A DNA stretch of 33,995 nucleotides from Phytohabitans sp036906915 (GTDB lineage: Bacteria; Actinomycetota; Actinomycetes; Mycobacteriales; Micromonosporaceae), in contig NZ_JBAKHX010000080.1 of NCBI RefSeq assembly GCF_036906915.1, forward strand, positions 1 through 33,995, given 5' to 3'. Shown here piece after piece: positions 7,226 to 15,063 of the stretch. Each line of letters opens with the position of its first letter. The first letter of the stretch is position 1. The notes under the pieces are model-generated. The model made no database searches. It saw only the letters and a list, made by a program, of their open reading frames with translations, and was not told the DNA's origin. The position numbers were made by a program, and so were the translations under genes.

Positions 7226-8170
7226 TCAGGGAAACCGCGGGGCGGCGTCGGCCTTCGGGCGGCGGGTGCCGCGGCCGGCCACTGCCACCGCGGCCACTGT
7301 CAGCAACGCGCCGGCCAGTAGGGCGGGGGTGGCGGCGGGAGCGCCGGGGATCAGTACGTCGAGCAGGAGGGCGCCGGCGAGCTGGCCGGCGACGATCGCC
7401 AAGCCGGTGCGCAGGACGCCGACCGCGCGCACACCCACCAGCAGCGCCACCACGATCACCACGCCGAGCGGGCCGCCGGTGTACAGGTACCACTCGCTGG
7501 GCAGGCGGGAGGACCAGCCGGTGGAGAAGGCACCCAGGAGGCTCGCGGCGATCAGCACCGCCGGGGCGGCGATCGCGAAGTTGACGGCGGTGCCGGCGGC
7601 AGTGGTCGACGCGGCGGAGACGCGGCCGTTCAGCGCGGACTGCACGGCGACGGCCGCGCCGGCGAGCACCCCGAGAATCAGCGCGCCCACGGCGAGATCG
7701 CCGATCGGGCGGCCGGCCTGCGCGAGGCCGACCGCCGCGATGCCGAGGAGCGCGCCGGCCACCCGCGGCCGGGTCAGCGACAGCCGCCCGGACGGTGCCA
7801 GCCCCGTTCGGTCGACCGCTAGGCCGCCGAGGCTGCCGCCGGTGACCTGGGCGATCGTGAAGACGGCGACGCCGACGACCGGTACGACGTACGTCGCCAC
7901 GGTGATGAAGGCGCCGCCGCCGAGGCCGCCCAGGTACGCCCACCAGGGCAGCCGGGCGCGGCGCAGCTTGCCGAGGCCGGCGCGCATCGACGGCAGTGCG
8001 ACCAGCCCGGCGAGGACCAGCGCGCTGCCGGTGGTGACGTTGACCGCCGCGCCGAACGAGGCGTTGCCGACCCGCTCACCGAGCTCGGCGTTGGCGGCGC
8101 TCTGGCCGGCCGACGCGAGCCCACCGACGGCCACGACCGACAGCGCCGCCCACGCCGGCACCGGCCTCAC
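7226..8170 (-). CDS. DMT-superfamily transporter (YdcZ/DUF606-like)
   Basis: A 314-residue integral membrane protein with about ten hydrophobic helices in two homologous halves (about 5-145 and 150-300). It resembles the DMT_YdcZ family: SAANAELGERVGNASFGAAVNVTTGS in the first half is echoed by QSALNGRVSAASTTAAGTAVNFAIA in the second. YTGGPLGVVIVV also matches GGLGGGAFITVA in the repeat. Members are thought to export or import small metabolites; the substrate is unknown. The GTG at 8170 overlaps the hisG stop by 4 nt (GTGA), so it is probably translated with hisG. This neighbour is not part of histidine synthesis. Confidence 0.87.
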   Translation of the reverse strand: MRPVPAWAALSVVAVGGLASAGQSAANAELGERVGNASFGAAVNVTTGSALVLAGLVALPSMRAGLGKLRRARLPWWAYLGGLGGGAFITVATYVVPVVGVAVFTIAQVTGGSLGGLAVDRTGLAPSGRLSLTRPRVAGALLGIAAVGLAQAGRPIGDLAVGALILGVLAGAAVAVQSALNGRVSAASTTAAGTAVNFAIAAPAVLIAASLLGAFSTGWSSRLPSEWYLYTGGPLGVVIVVALLVGVRAVGVLRTGLAIVAGQLAGALLLDVLIPGAPAATPALLAGALLTVAAVAVAGRGTRRPKADAAPRFP

Positions 8171-9012
8171 AGGCGGCAGGCGTGGATGTCTGTCACCAGG
8201 ATCGCGCGGGCACCCAGCTCGTACAGCTCGTCCATGATGCGGTGGACCTCGGAGCGCAGCACCATGGCCTCGACCGCCACCCAGCCCTCGCGGTGCAGCG
8301 GGGACACGGTCGGCGACTCGATGCCGGGGGTCAGCGCGGTGGCCTCCTCCAGCAGGTCGGCCCGCACGTCGTACGCGAGCATCACGTACCGGCGGGCCAC
8401 CAGGACGCCCTGGAGGCGGCGGACGAGCTGGCCGACCTGGCCGTTGGCGGGCGCGCCCGAGCGGCGGATCAGCAGCGCGGACGACTCCAGAATCGGCGCG
8501 CCGACCGTGACGAGGCCGGCCTGGCGCAGCGTGGCGCCGGTCGACACCACGTCGGCGATCACGTCTGCGACGCCGAGCCGGACGGCGTTTTCGACCGCGC
8601 CGTCGAGGCGGACGACGTCGGCCTTGAGACCGCGCTCGATGAGGTGCCGCTCGACCACACCGGGGTAGGCGGTGGCGACCCGCCGGCCGCCGATCTCGTC
8701 GACCGAGGTGACGGTCTCGGGGCGGGCGGCGAACCAGAACGTCGCGCCCGCGAAGTCGAGGTCGAGCACCTCTTCGGCGGGGCTGCCGGCGTCAACGAGC
8801 AGGTCCCGGCCGGTTATGCCAAGGTCGAGGTCACCCGAGCCGACGTACGTGGCGATGTCGCGGGGACGCAGGTAGAAGAACTCGACCGCGTTGGCCTCGT
8901 CGCGGCAGACGAGGTCGCGGTCGTCGGTGCGCTGGCGGTATCCGGCCTCGCGCAGCATCTCGGCGGCCGGCTTGGAGAGGGTGCCTTTGTTGGGTATGGC
9001 GATACGCAGCAT
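8167..9012 (-). CDS. hisG: ATP phosphoribosyltransferase (long form)
   Basis: The 281-residue enzyme of the first histidine step joins ATP and PRPP to give phosphoribosyl-ATP. It starts MLRIAIPNKGTLSKPAAEMLREAGY and has the PRPP-binding block DVIADVVSTGATLRQAGL (about 155-172). The C-terminal regulatory domain (about 210-281), which senses histidine, ends with LRSEVHRIMDELYELGARAILVTDIHACRL, so this is the hexameric long form that needs no HisZ. It lies 39 nt after hisE and overlaps the transporter gene. Other his genes are not in the window, as is usual in actinobacteria. Confidence 0.98.
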   Translation of the reverse strand: MLRIAIPNKGTLSKPAAEMLREAGYRQRTDDRDLVCRDEANAVEFFYLRPRDIATYVGSGDLDLGITGRDLLVDAGSPAEEVLDLDFAGATFWFAARPETVTSVDEIGGRRVATAYPGVVERHLIERGLKADVVRLDGAVENAVRLGVADVIADVVSTGATLRQAGLVTVGAPILESSALLIRRSGAPANGQVGQLVRRLQGVLVARRYVMLAYDVRADLLEEATALTPGIESPTVSPLHREGWVAVEAMVLRSEVHRIMDELYELGARAILVTDIHACRL

Positions 9013-9051
9013 CTCTGAGAAGTCCTTTCCTGGGCAGACAACGAGGACAGG

Positions 9052-9315
9052 TCAGAGATGTCGGTACACGTCCTTGAGCTCCAGTCCGGTGGCGAGCATC
9101 AGCACCTGGGTCTGGTACAGCAGCTGGGAGATCTCCTCAGCGGCCCGCTCGGGCCCCTCATGCTCGGCCGCCATCCAAGCCTCGGCCGCCTCTTCGACGA
9201 CCTTCTTGCCGATGGCGTGGACGCCCCGCTCCAGCGCCGCGACCGTGCCCGACCCGGGGGTGCGGGCGGCCGCCTTGCTCTGCAGCTCGGCGAACAGCTC
9301 CTCGAAGGTCTTCAC
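9052..9315 (-). CDS. hisE: Phosphoribosyl-ATP pyrophosphohydrolase
   Basis: An 87-residue all-alpha MazG-like enzyme that removes pyrophosphate from phosphoribosyl-ATP, the second histidine step. The metal-binding signature is seen in KKVVEEAAEAWMAAEHEG and ERAAEEISQLLYQTQVLMLATGL. Actinobacterial HisE proteins usually begin M/V-KTFEELFAELQ, so I took GTG at 9315. A GTG at 9333 would add six residues, has a G-rich stretch before it, and begins 9 nt after the preceding gene's stop. The hisE-hisG order is normal; the sigma factor/GerMN pair directly upstream is not. Confidence 0.95.
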   Translation of the reverse strand: MKTFEELFAELQSKAAARTPGSGTVAALERGVHAIGKKVVEEAAEAWMAAEHEGPERAAEEISQLLYQTQVLMLATGLELKDVYRHL

Positions 9316-9342
9316 GATCAGTGATTCTGTCACCCGCCCCGG

Positions 9343-10272
9343 TCAGCGCACCGTGACCACGTGATCGTCCAGATGTTGGACGCTGCCGTCGGCGGCCGAG
9401 ATCGTGTACGCCTCCAGCGTGTACTCGCCCGGCGCCAGCGTGAGTGTGAGCCTCGCCTCGCCGCGCGCCGGCGCGCCGGCGCTGAGCGTCAGGACCTTCT
9501 CGTCGATGACGACGCCACCTTGGCGTACGCGCAGGTGGGCGGTCGCCTCGAAGACCGCGCCGGCCACATGCACCGCGACGCTGCGCGCGACCGTCTCGCC
9601 GTGCTGCGGGTTGATCAACCAGAGGGCGGCCAGGGTGTCGAGGGCAGGCGCCTTGCGCAGCGTGGCGTACTGCGAGCCGTCGACGAGCAGCTTGACGGTC
9701 GGGTCGCCGCCGACGACCGCGGCGACGGTCCAGACCAGTTCCTGACGGGCGATGGTGCTCGGCGGCGCCTTGGACAGGTTGACGGTGACCGTGCCGCCGT
9801 CGACCGAGACGTCGGTCACCCGCACGCCGGTGGGCCAGGCGCTCGCGTAGGCCGGGTCGTGGGCGCTTTCCGGCCGCAGCATCTCGGTGACCGCAGTGCC
9901 GATCTTGGTAGTCGTCGAGGTGTCGCGCATCGGCAGGTGGTGGAACTCCCGGTACAGCCGCTGCCGGCCACCGTCGTCGCCCACGTAGTAGATCGCCAGG
10001 TTGGCTGTGCTGGTACCAGAGAAGGTGCTGGACCACGACGGTGTCGACGCCGTATGCGGATCTGGCGTGCCGCCCACGCGAGGGATCAGCGCGAACGCGC
10101 CGACCACGGCGGCGGTCGCGGTCGCGGCCGTGAGCGCGACCGCGCCGAGGGAAAACCACCGCGGACGCCGCTGCGTCCTCACGCGGATCGAGTGCAGGGC
10201 GTCCGGGCTGACCTCGACCTTCGCGGCCTGGGCCTCCAAGATCTGCCGCAGTACGTCTTCGTCGCGGCTCAT
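9343..10272 (-). CDS. GerMN/Gmad2-domain membrane protein, putative partner of the ECF sigma factor
   Basis: A 309-residue protein with three parts. A short cytoplasmic segment (1-40, MSRDEDVLRQILEAQAAKVE...) resembles the N-termini of actinobacterial anti-sigma-like proteins. One transmembrane helix lies at about 41-63. The extracellular part has a GerMN-like domain (about 90-200, LAIYYVGDD, TAVTEMLRPE, VTDVSVDGGTVTVNLSKA) and a C-terminal Gmad2-type beta-sandwich (about 215-305, INPQHGETVARSVAVHVAGAVFEATAHLRV). GerMN domains occur in spore-germination and envelope proteins and probably bind ligand or cell wall. The location directly after a sigma factor gene suggests a sensor or anti-sigma role; no zinc-type anti-sigma motif is present. 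The ATG at 10272 follows AGGA with proper spacing. Confidence 0.82.
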   Translation of the reverse strand: MSRDEDVLRQILEAQAAKVEVSPDALHSIRVRTQRRPRWFSLGAVALTAATATAAVVGAFALIPRVGGTPDPHTASTPSWSSTFSGTSTANLAIYYVGDDGGRQRLYREFHHLPMRDTSTTTKIGTAVTEMLRPESAHDPAYASAWPTGVRVTDVSVDGGTVTVNLSKAPPSTIARQELVWTVAAVVGGDPTVKLLVDGSQYATLRKAPALDTLAALWLINPQHGETVARSVAVHVAGAVFEATAHLRVRQGGVVIDEKVLTLSAGAPARGEARLTLTLAPGEYTLEAYTISAADGSVQHLDDHVVTVR

Positions 10273-10352
10273 GGCCGTCCTCGCTTCGCTCCGGGCGGCC
10301 ACGAGGCTCCAAGGGCGCTGCGCCCAATGATTCGCTCGCTGCGCTCGCTCAT
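10270..10352 (-). repeat. Short repeat insert between sigma factor and GerMN genes
   Basis: An 83-bp segment bounded on the minus strand by ATGAGC at both ends. The upstream ATGA contains the sigma stop, and the downstream ATGAGC is the GerMN start. Inside, GCGAGCGCAGCGAGCG and CGGAGCGAAGCGAGGACGG are typical of short dispersed repeats in this family. The segment is itself an open frame (MSERSERIIGRSALGA..., 26 codons) whose TGA overlaps the GerMN ATG. The frame is probably a by-product of the repeat, but ribosomes could pass through it. Confidence 0.55.
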
Positions 10353-10894
10353 GATGCTCGCTCCAGGGTCTCGCGCAGGGCGGCCATGCCCCGCGAGCAG
10401 TGGCTCTTGACGGCGCCTCGGCTACAGCCCATGGTCTCGGCGATGTCCGCTTCGGACAGGTCGAGGTAGTACCGCAGGACCAGCGCCTCGCGCTGGCGGG
10501 TGGGCAGGGCTCGCAGCGCCGCGACGACGGCGGCGTGTTGCAGCAGGGCGAGCGCGCCGGCTTCGGCGCTGGGGGCGTCGGGCTCGGGACTGGACAGCGC
10601 GAGGTGGCGGTCGACGACCTTGCGGTGGCGCAGCGCGGAGCGGGACCGGTTGACCACGGTGGCCCGCAGGTAGGCCAGGGCCTTGTCGGCGTCGCGGAGC
10701 CGGCGCCAGCGGCCGTGCAGCGCCACGTAGGCGTCCTGCACGATCTCCTCGGCCGCGCTCGACTCGTGCAGCAACAATGTGGCCAGCCGCACGAGCGGCC
10801 GGTAGTGGGCGGTGAACAAGTGCGTCACCGCCTCGTCGGCCGCCCATGTGTCCGCTCTAGGGGCCAGGGCTACCACGCTCCCCGCTGCTGTCAC
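10349..10894 (-). CDS. ECF-type RNA polymerase sigma factor (SigE-like family)
   Basis: A 181-residue group 4 sigma factor with region 2 (about 24-90: FTAHYRPLVRLATLLLHESSAAEEIVQDAYVALHG, then LAYLRATVVNRSRSALRHRK) and region 4 (about 125-178: ALRALPTRQREALVLRYYLDLSEADIAETMGCSRGAVKSHCSRGMAALRE, a helix-turn-helix for the -35 element). This matches the SigE-family ECF factors common in actinomycetes. The start was taken as GTG at 10894; a slightly later GTG is possible because the first dozen residues are not conserved. It is divergent from the ABC transporter and is followed by the membrane GerMN protein, a plausible regulator. Confidence 0.93.
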   Translation of the reverse strand: MTAAGSVVALAPRADTWAADEAVTHLFTAHYRPLVRLATLLLHESSAAEEIVQDAYVALHGRWRRLRDADKALAYLRATVVNRSRSALRHRKVVDRHLALSSPEPDAPSAEAGALALLQHAAVVAALRALPTRQREALVLRYYLDLSEADIAETMGCSRGAVKSHCSRGMAALRETLERAS

Positions 10895-10926
10895 ACCGCT
10901 ACGACGCGCGAGCCCCGTATTCGGTT

Positions 10927-10937
10927 TACTTTATGCT
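10927..10937. promoter_or_regulatory. Overlapping divergent -10 elements
   Basis: The 50-bp gap between the sigma gene and the ABC transporter carries TACTTT (10927-10932) and TATGCT (10932-10937) on the plus strand, and TAAAGT on the minus strand (10928-10933). TATGCT ends 7 nt before the ATG at 10945, the position expected for a leaderless transcript of the binding protein. The minus-strand box could serve the sigma factor. No clear -35 elements were found. Confidence 0.45.
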
Positions 10938-10944
10938 GTCGCCC

Positions 10945-11799
10945 ATGGCGCGCTCTCTCCTTTCCGCTGCGGCGTTGCTTGTCGTTCTGGCTGGCTGCGC
11001 ACCCGCCGACGACAGCGACACGACCCCGACACCCGGCGCGACCGGCCTCACGTGCGGGAAGGACCAGCTTCAGACCAAAATCGCCGGCAAGCTGACGATC
11101 GCAACGGACAATCCGGCCTACGAGCCGTGGTTCAAGGACAACAAGCCAGAAAACGGCCAGGGCTTCGAATCGGCCGTCGCCTACGCGGTGGCTCAGAAGC
11201 TCGGGTACGCCCAGAGCGACGTGACCTGGGTACGGGTGACGTTCAACAACGCGATCGCGCCCGGCCCGAAGCAGTTCGACTTCGACATCAACCAGTTCTC
11301 GATCACTGACGACCGGAAGAAGGCGGTCGACTTCTCCTCGCCGTACTACCTGGTGCGCCAGACGGTGATCTCGCTGAAGTCGTCGAAGATCGCGGGCGCC
11401 ACCACGATGGCCGCGCTCAAGGACGCCAAGCTCGGCGCCCAGGTGGGCACCACCAGCTACCAGGCGATCACCGCCCTGATCAAGCCGAGCACGCAGCCGC
11501 AGGTCTACAACAGCAACGACGATGCTAAGAAGGCGCTCCAGAACGGCCAGATCGACGGGCTCGTCGTCGACCTGCCGACCGCGTTCTTCATGACGGCGGC
11601 GGAGCTCGAGGGCGGCGTGATCGTTGGGCAGCTGCCGCAGGTGGGCGTGCCGGAGCAGTTCGGGCTCGTACTCGACAAGGGCTCCAGCCTCACCGGCTGC
11701 GTCACCCAGGCGGTCGACCAGCTGCGCGGCGCCGGCACCCTCACCGCGCTGGAGAAGGAGTGGCTCGCCGGCTCGGCGGGCGCGCGCGAGCTCACCTAG
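10945..11799 (+). CDS. Amino-acid ABC transporter substrate-binding lipoprotein (family 3)
   Basis: A 284-residue periplasmic-binding-type lipoprotein. The signal peptide MARSLLSAAALLVVLAGC has a lipobox LAGC with C18 as the lipidation site. A Thr/Pro-rich linker precedes the two-lobed solute-binding fold of SBP family 3, with KLTIATDNPAYEPWF, GFESAVAYAVAQKLGY, FDFDINQFSITDDRKKAVDFSSPYY and KDAKLGAQVGTTSYQAI. Such proteins bind polar or charged amino acids. ATG 10945 fits the lipoprotein signal best; an ATG at 10933 would add four residues. There is no ribosome site, in line with leaderless expression. It heads a three-gene plus-strand transporter operon. Confidence 0.93.
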   Translation: MARSLLSAAALLVVLAGCAPADDSDTTPTPGATGLTCGKDQLQTKIAGKLTIATDNPAYEPWFKDNKPENGQGFESAVAYAVAQKLGYAQSDVTWVRVTFNNAIAPGPKQFDFDINQFSITDDRKKAVDFSSPYYLVRQTVISLKSSKIAGATTMAALKDAKLGAQVGTTSYQAITALIKPSTQPQVYNSNDDAKKALQNGQIDGLVVDLPTAFFMTAAELEGGVIVGQLPQVGVPEQFGLVLDKGSSLTGCVTQAVDQLRGAGTLTALEKEWLAGSAGARELT

Positions 11800-11807
11800 T
11801 AGCACAG

Positions 11808-12629
11808 ATGGTTTCTCAGGCACAACGGGACCGCATCGCGTACCGGCGCCGCCAGACCCTCGTGTCGGTGCTGGTCGCCGCCGCCTCCACTCTCGTGATG
11901 GGTGTCCTGCTGGCCGTCGGGCTGACCGGCGCACCCGGCTGGGACCGGGTCCGCGAGTCGTTCTTCGACCTCGACGTGGCCCGCGACGCCCTGCCCGACG
12001 TGGCGACCGGGCTGTGGCTCAACGTGCGGCTGCTGGTCTTCTGCGCCCTCGGCGCACTGGCGCTCGGGCTGCTCATCGCGCTACTACGCACGCTGCGCGG
12101 CCCGGTGTTCTTCCCGGTGCGGGCGCTCGCGACCGGATACACGTACACGTTTCGCGGGCTGCCGCTGATCATCGTGCTGTACGTGCTGACGCTCGGCGTG
12201 CCCGGACTGCGGCTCGAAGGCATGCCCAGCGTGCTGGTACTGGGCGGCATCGCGCTGGTGATCACGTACGCCGGGTACCTGGCCGAGGTGTTCCGCGCCG
12301 GCATCGAGTCGGTGCACCCCAGCCAGCTCGCCGCCGCCCGGTCGCTCGGCCTGACCTACCGGCAGACGATGCGGCACGTGGTGCTGCCGCAGGCGGTGCG
12401 CCGGGTGGCCCCGCCGCTGCTCAACGACACCGTCGCGCTCCAGAAGGACGTCGGCCTGGTATCGCTGGCCGGCCCGATCGACGCGGTGCGGGCCGCGCAG
12501 ATCAGCACGGCCGAGACCTTCAACTACACGCCGTACATTGTGGCGGGAGTGCTCTTCGTGCTGCTCGCGACTCCGCTGATCGCGGTCACCGACTGGGTGA
12601 CGTTACGCGCCGCCCGGAGGCAGTCATGA
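11808..12629 (+). CDS. Amino-acid ABC transporter permease
   Basis: A 273-residue inner membrane permease of the polar amino acid uptake family. A basic N-terminus is followed by about five or six helices (the first at about 15-38, then from about 75). The EAA coupling loop is seen as EVFRAGIESVHPSQLAAARSLGLTYRQTMRHVVLPQAVRR, which contacts the ATPase. LNDTVALQKDVGLVSLAG is also typical of the HisM/GlnP type. I took ATG 11808, 8 nt after the stop of the binding-protein gene, since an earlier ATG would overlap that gene by 40 nt. The ribosome site is weak. Its stop overlaps the ATPase start (ATGA). Confidence 0.93.
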   Translation: MVSQAQRDRIAYRRRQTLVSVLVAAASTLVMGVLLAVGLTGAPGWDRVRESFFDLDVARDALPDVATGLWLNVRLLVFCALGALALGLLIALLRTLRGPVFFPVRALATGYTYTFRGLPLIIVLYVLTLGVPGLRLEGMPSVLVLGGIALVITYAGYLAEVFRAGIESVHPSQLAAARSLGLTYRQTMRHVVLPQAVRRVAPPLLNDTVALQKDVGLVSLAGPIDAVRAAQISTAETFNYTPYIVAGVLFVLLATPLIAVTDWVTLRAARRQS

Positions 12630-13366
12630 TCTTGTCGATCCAGGGTGTGCGCAAGGCGTTCGGGCCCCACATGGTTTTCTCCTCCCTCAGTCTCGATGTC
12701 GAGGAGCACCAGGTCGTCGCGCTGATCGGGGCGTCCGGGTCGGGCAAGTCGACGCTGCTGCGCTGCATCAACCTCCTCGAAGAGATCGACGACGGGATGA
12801 TCTGGCTGGACGGTGAGCACATCACCGACCCGCGCGTGAACCCCGACAAGGTGCGGCAGCGGATCGGGATCGTCTTCCAGGCGTACAACCTGTTTCCGCA
12901 CATGACGGTGTTGGAGAACGTCACGCTGGCGCCCGTGCGGGTGCATGGGCGGTCGCGCTCCTCAGCGTCGGCCGCCGCGCGGGAGTGGCTCGCACGGGTC
13001 GGTCTCGGGGACAAAGCCGACGCGTACCCCGATCGGCTCTCCGGTGGGCAGCAGCAGCGGGTCGCGATCGTGCGTGCGCTGATCAACTCGCCCCGGTTGC
13101 TGCTGCTCGACGAGGTCACGTCGGCGCTCGACCCTGAGCTGGTGGGCGAGGTGCTGTCGATGATCCGCGACCTGAAGGGCGAGGGCATGACGATGGTGCT
13201 CGCTACGCACGAGATGGGGTTCGCGCGGCAGGTCGCCGACACGGTGTGCTTCCTCGACGGCGGCAAGGTACTGGAGCAGGGGCCGCCGGAGCAGGTCTTC
13301 GGCGACCCCCGCGAGCCTCGCACCCGCCAGTTCCTGAGCCGCATCATCGAGGCCGGCCGCCTCTAG
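12626..13366 (+). CDS. Amino-acid ABC transporter ATP-binding protein
   Basis: A 246-residue ATPase that powers the transporter. Walker A is GASGSGKST (35-43), the Q-loop lies in GIVFQAYNLFPHMTVLENV (about 81-99), the signature is LSGGQQQR (138-145), Walker B is LLLLDE with E163, and the switch histidine is H195 in LATHEMGFA. This pattern is the GlnQ/HisP group. The start ATG 12626 overlaps the permease stop by 4 nt and is preceded by GGAGG. The gene converges on ribH, with a shared hairpin between. Confidence 0.97.
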   Translation: MILSIQGVRKAFGPHMVFSSLSLDVEEHQVVALIGASGSGKSTLLRCINLLEEIDDGMIWLDGEHITDPRVNPDKVRQRIGIVFQAYNLFPHMTVLENVTLAPVRVHGRSRSSASAAAREWLARVGLGDKADAYPDRLSGGQQQRVAIVRALINSPRLLLLDEVTSALDPELVGEVLSMIRDLKGEGMTMVLATHEMGFARQVADTVCFLDGGKVLEQGPPEQVFGDPREPRTRQFLSRIIEAGRL

Positions 13367-13367
13367 G

Positions 13368-13393
13368 GCCGCCTGACCACGAAGTTAGGCGGC
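13368..13393. terminator. Bidirectional hairpin between ABC transporter and ribH
   Basis: A perfect 7-bp inverted repeat (GCCGCCT at 13368-13374 and AGGCGGC at 13387-13393) with a 12-nt loop lies between the convergent stops. Its right arm overlaps the end of ribH. There is no T-run, as often in GC-rich genomes, so termination is inferred from position. Confidence 0.5.
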
Positions 13394-13855
13394 TGCGCGG
13401 ATCGCCAGGGCGGCGTCCAGGGCGGCCACCGTCGCGGACCAGCCCTTGTCTTCCGCGGAGTCGGGAAAGCCGGCCCGCGCCCGCGCCTGGTCGAGCGTGT
13501 TCACCGTCAGAACACCGTGGGCGACCGGGGTCGACTCGTCGAGCGCGACCCGCGTCAACCCCTCGGTCACGGACTTGCAGACGTAGTCGAAGTGGGCGGT
13601 CTCGCCGCGGATCACCACGCCCAGCGCCACCACCACGTCACACCGCCGGGCCAGCGCCTGCGCCACCACCGGCAGCTCCACCGACCCGGCCACCCGGGCC
13701 ACCGTCACCTCGTGCACGCCGCACGCCTTGGCCGCGTCGACGGCTCGCGCCAGCATGTGGTCGGTCAGGTCGCCGTGCCACCGGGCCGCGACCACGCCGA
13801 CGGTCAGTCCGGTGGCGTCCACGGTGGACACGTCCGGCTCGCCGAAACCCGCCAT
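13385..13855 (-). CDS. ribH: 6,7-dimethyl-8-ribityllumazine synthase
   Basis: The 156-residue enzyme condenses 3,4-dihydroxy-2-butanone 4-phosphate with the ribitylamino-pyrimidine to give lumazine, the penultimate riboflavin step, in an icosahedral or pentameric shell. Typical segments are VGVVAARWHGDLTDHMLARAVDAA, VARVAGSVELPVVAQALA, ALGVVIRGETAHFDYVCKSVTEGL and PVAHGVLTVNTLDQARARAG. It starts at ATG 13855, sharing one base with the ribBA stop (TGATG), and is the last gene of the rib operon. The usual neighbour hisE/hisG is displaced about 4 kb by the transporter and sigma genes. Confidence 0.98.
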   Translation of the reverse strand: MAGFGEPDVSTVDATGLTVGVVAARWHGDLTDHMLARAVDAAKACGVHEVTVARVAGSVELPVVAQALARRCDVVVALGVVIRGETAHFDYVCKSVTEGLTRVALDESTPVAHGVLTVNTLDQARARAGFPDSAEDKGWSATVAALDAALAIRAAA

Positions 13856-15063
13856 CAGGCCAACTCCTCAAGGGTCAGGGTGTGCCCCATGCGGTCACGC
13901 TTGGTCCGCAGGTAGCGCACGTTTTCCGGGTGGGGCGGCACGGCCAGGGACTCCTGCCCGGCGACCGTCAGGCCATACCCGGACAGCGCCGCCAGCTTCG
14001 CCGGGTTGTTCGTGAGCAGCCGCATCGAGCGGACGCCCAGGTCGTACAGGATCTGCGCGCCGGTGCCGTATTCGCGGGCGTCGGCGGGCAGGCCCAGTTC
14101 GAGGTTGGCGTCGACGGTGTCGCGGCCCTGGTCCTGGAGCTGGTACGCGCGCAGCTTGTGCAGCAGCCCGATCCCCCGCCCCTCGTGGCCGCGCACGTAC
14201 AGCACGACGCCTCGGCCCTCGGACGCCACCCGGGCCAGTGCCGCGTCCAGCTGCGGCCCGCAGTCGCAGCGCAGGGAGCCGAACACATCGCCGGTGAGGC
14301 ACTCGGAATGCACCCGGACCAGGACGTCGCGGCCGTCGCCGAGGTCTCCGTAGACGAGCGCGACGTGCTCGACGCCGTCGACCTCGGCCCGGTATCCGAC
14401 GGCACGGAAAACGCCGTGCCGGGTCGGGATGCGGGTCTCGACCTCGCGCTCGACCTGCCGTTCGGTGCGGCGGCGGTACGCGACGAGGTCGGCGATGCTG
14501 ATCAGGGCGAGCCCGTGCTCGGCGGCGAACTTCGAAAGATCCGGCAGGCGCATCATGGTGCCGTCGTCGTTGACCATCTCGCACAGCACCGCCGCTGGCC
14601 GCAGCCCGGCCAGTACCGCAAGGTCGACGGCCGCCTCGGTGTGGCCGGTGCGGCGCAGCACGCCGCCGGCGCGGGCGCGCAGCGGCACCACGTGGCCGGG
14701 CCGGGTCAGGTCGACGGGCCGGGTCGCCGGGTCGGCGAGCAGGCGCAGGGTGTGCGCACGGTCCGCGGCGGAGATGCCGGTGGCGACCCCCGCCCGGGCG
14801 TCGACCGTCACCGTGTACGCGGTGCCGCGCGGGTCCTGGTTGGTGCTGTACATGGGCGGCAGGTCGAGCCGGTCGCAGTCGTCTTCGGTCAGCGGCGCGC
14901 AGATGTACCCGGACGTGTACCGCACCATGAACGCCAGCAGTTCCGGCGTCGCCAGCTCGGCCGCGAAGATCAGGTCGCCCTCGTTCTCGCGGTTCTCGTC
15001 GTCGACCACAACGACCGGCCGGCCGGCGGCGATCTGCTCGACCGCTTCCTCAATGGTGTTCAT
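13855..15063 (-). CDS. ribBA: Bifunctional DHBP synthase / GTP cyclohydrolase II
   Basis: A 402-residue fusion. The N-terminal half (about 1-200) is 3,4-dihydroxy-2-butanone 4-phosphate synthase, with DDENRENEGDLIFAAE and RRTGHTEAAVDLAVLAGL. The C-terminal half (about 205-402) is GTP cyclohydrolase II, with the zinc cysteines in VRVHSECLTGDVFGSLRCDCGPQLDAAL, the catalytic RGHEGRGIGLLHKL and LTNNPAKLAAL. It supplies both riboflavin precursors. It overlaps ribE by 4 nt and ribH by 1 nt, giving tight coupling. No residue expected for either active site is obviously missing. Confidence 0.98.
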   Translation of the reverse strand: MNTIEEAVEQIAAGRPVVVVDDENRENEGDLIFAAELATPELLAFMVRYTSGYICAPLTEDDCDRLDLPPMYSTNQDPRGTAYTVTVDARAGVATGISAADRAHTLRLLADPATRPVDLTRPGHVVPLRARAGGVLRRTGHTEAAVDLAVLAGLRPAAVLCEMVNDDGTMMRLPDLSKFAAEHGLALISIADLVAYRRRTERQVEREVETRIPTRHGVFRAVGYRAEVDGVEHVALVYGDLGDGRDVLVRVHSECLTGDVFGSLRCDCGPQLDAALARVASEGRGVVLYVRGHEGRGIGLLHKLRAYQLQDQGRDTVDANLELGLPADAREYGTGAQILYDLGVRSMRLLTNNPAKLAALSGYGLTVAGQESLAVPPHPENVRYLRTKRDRMGHTLTLEELA

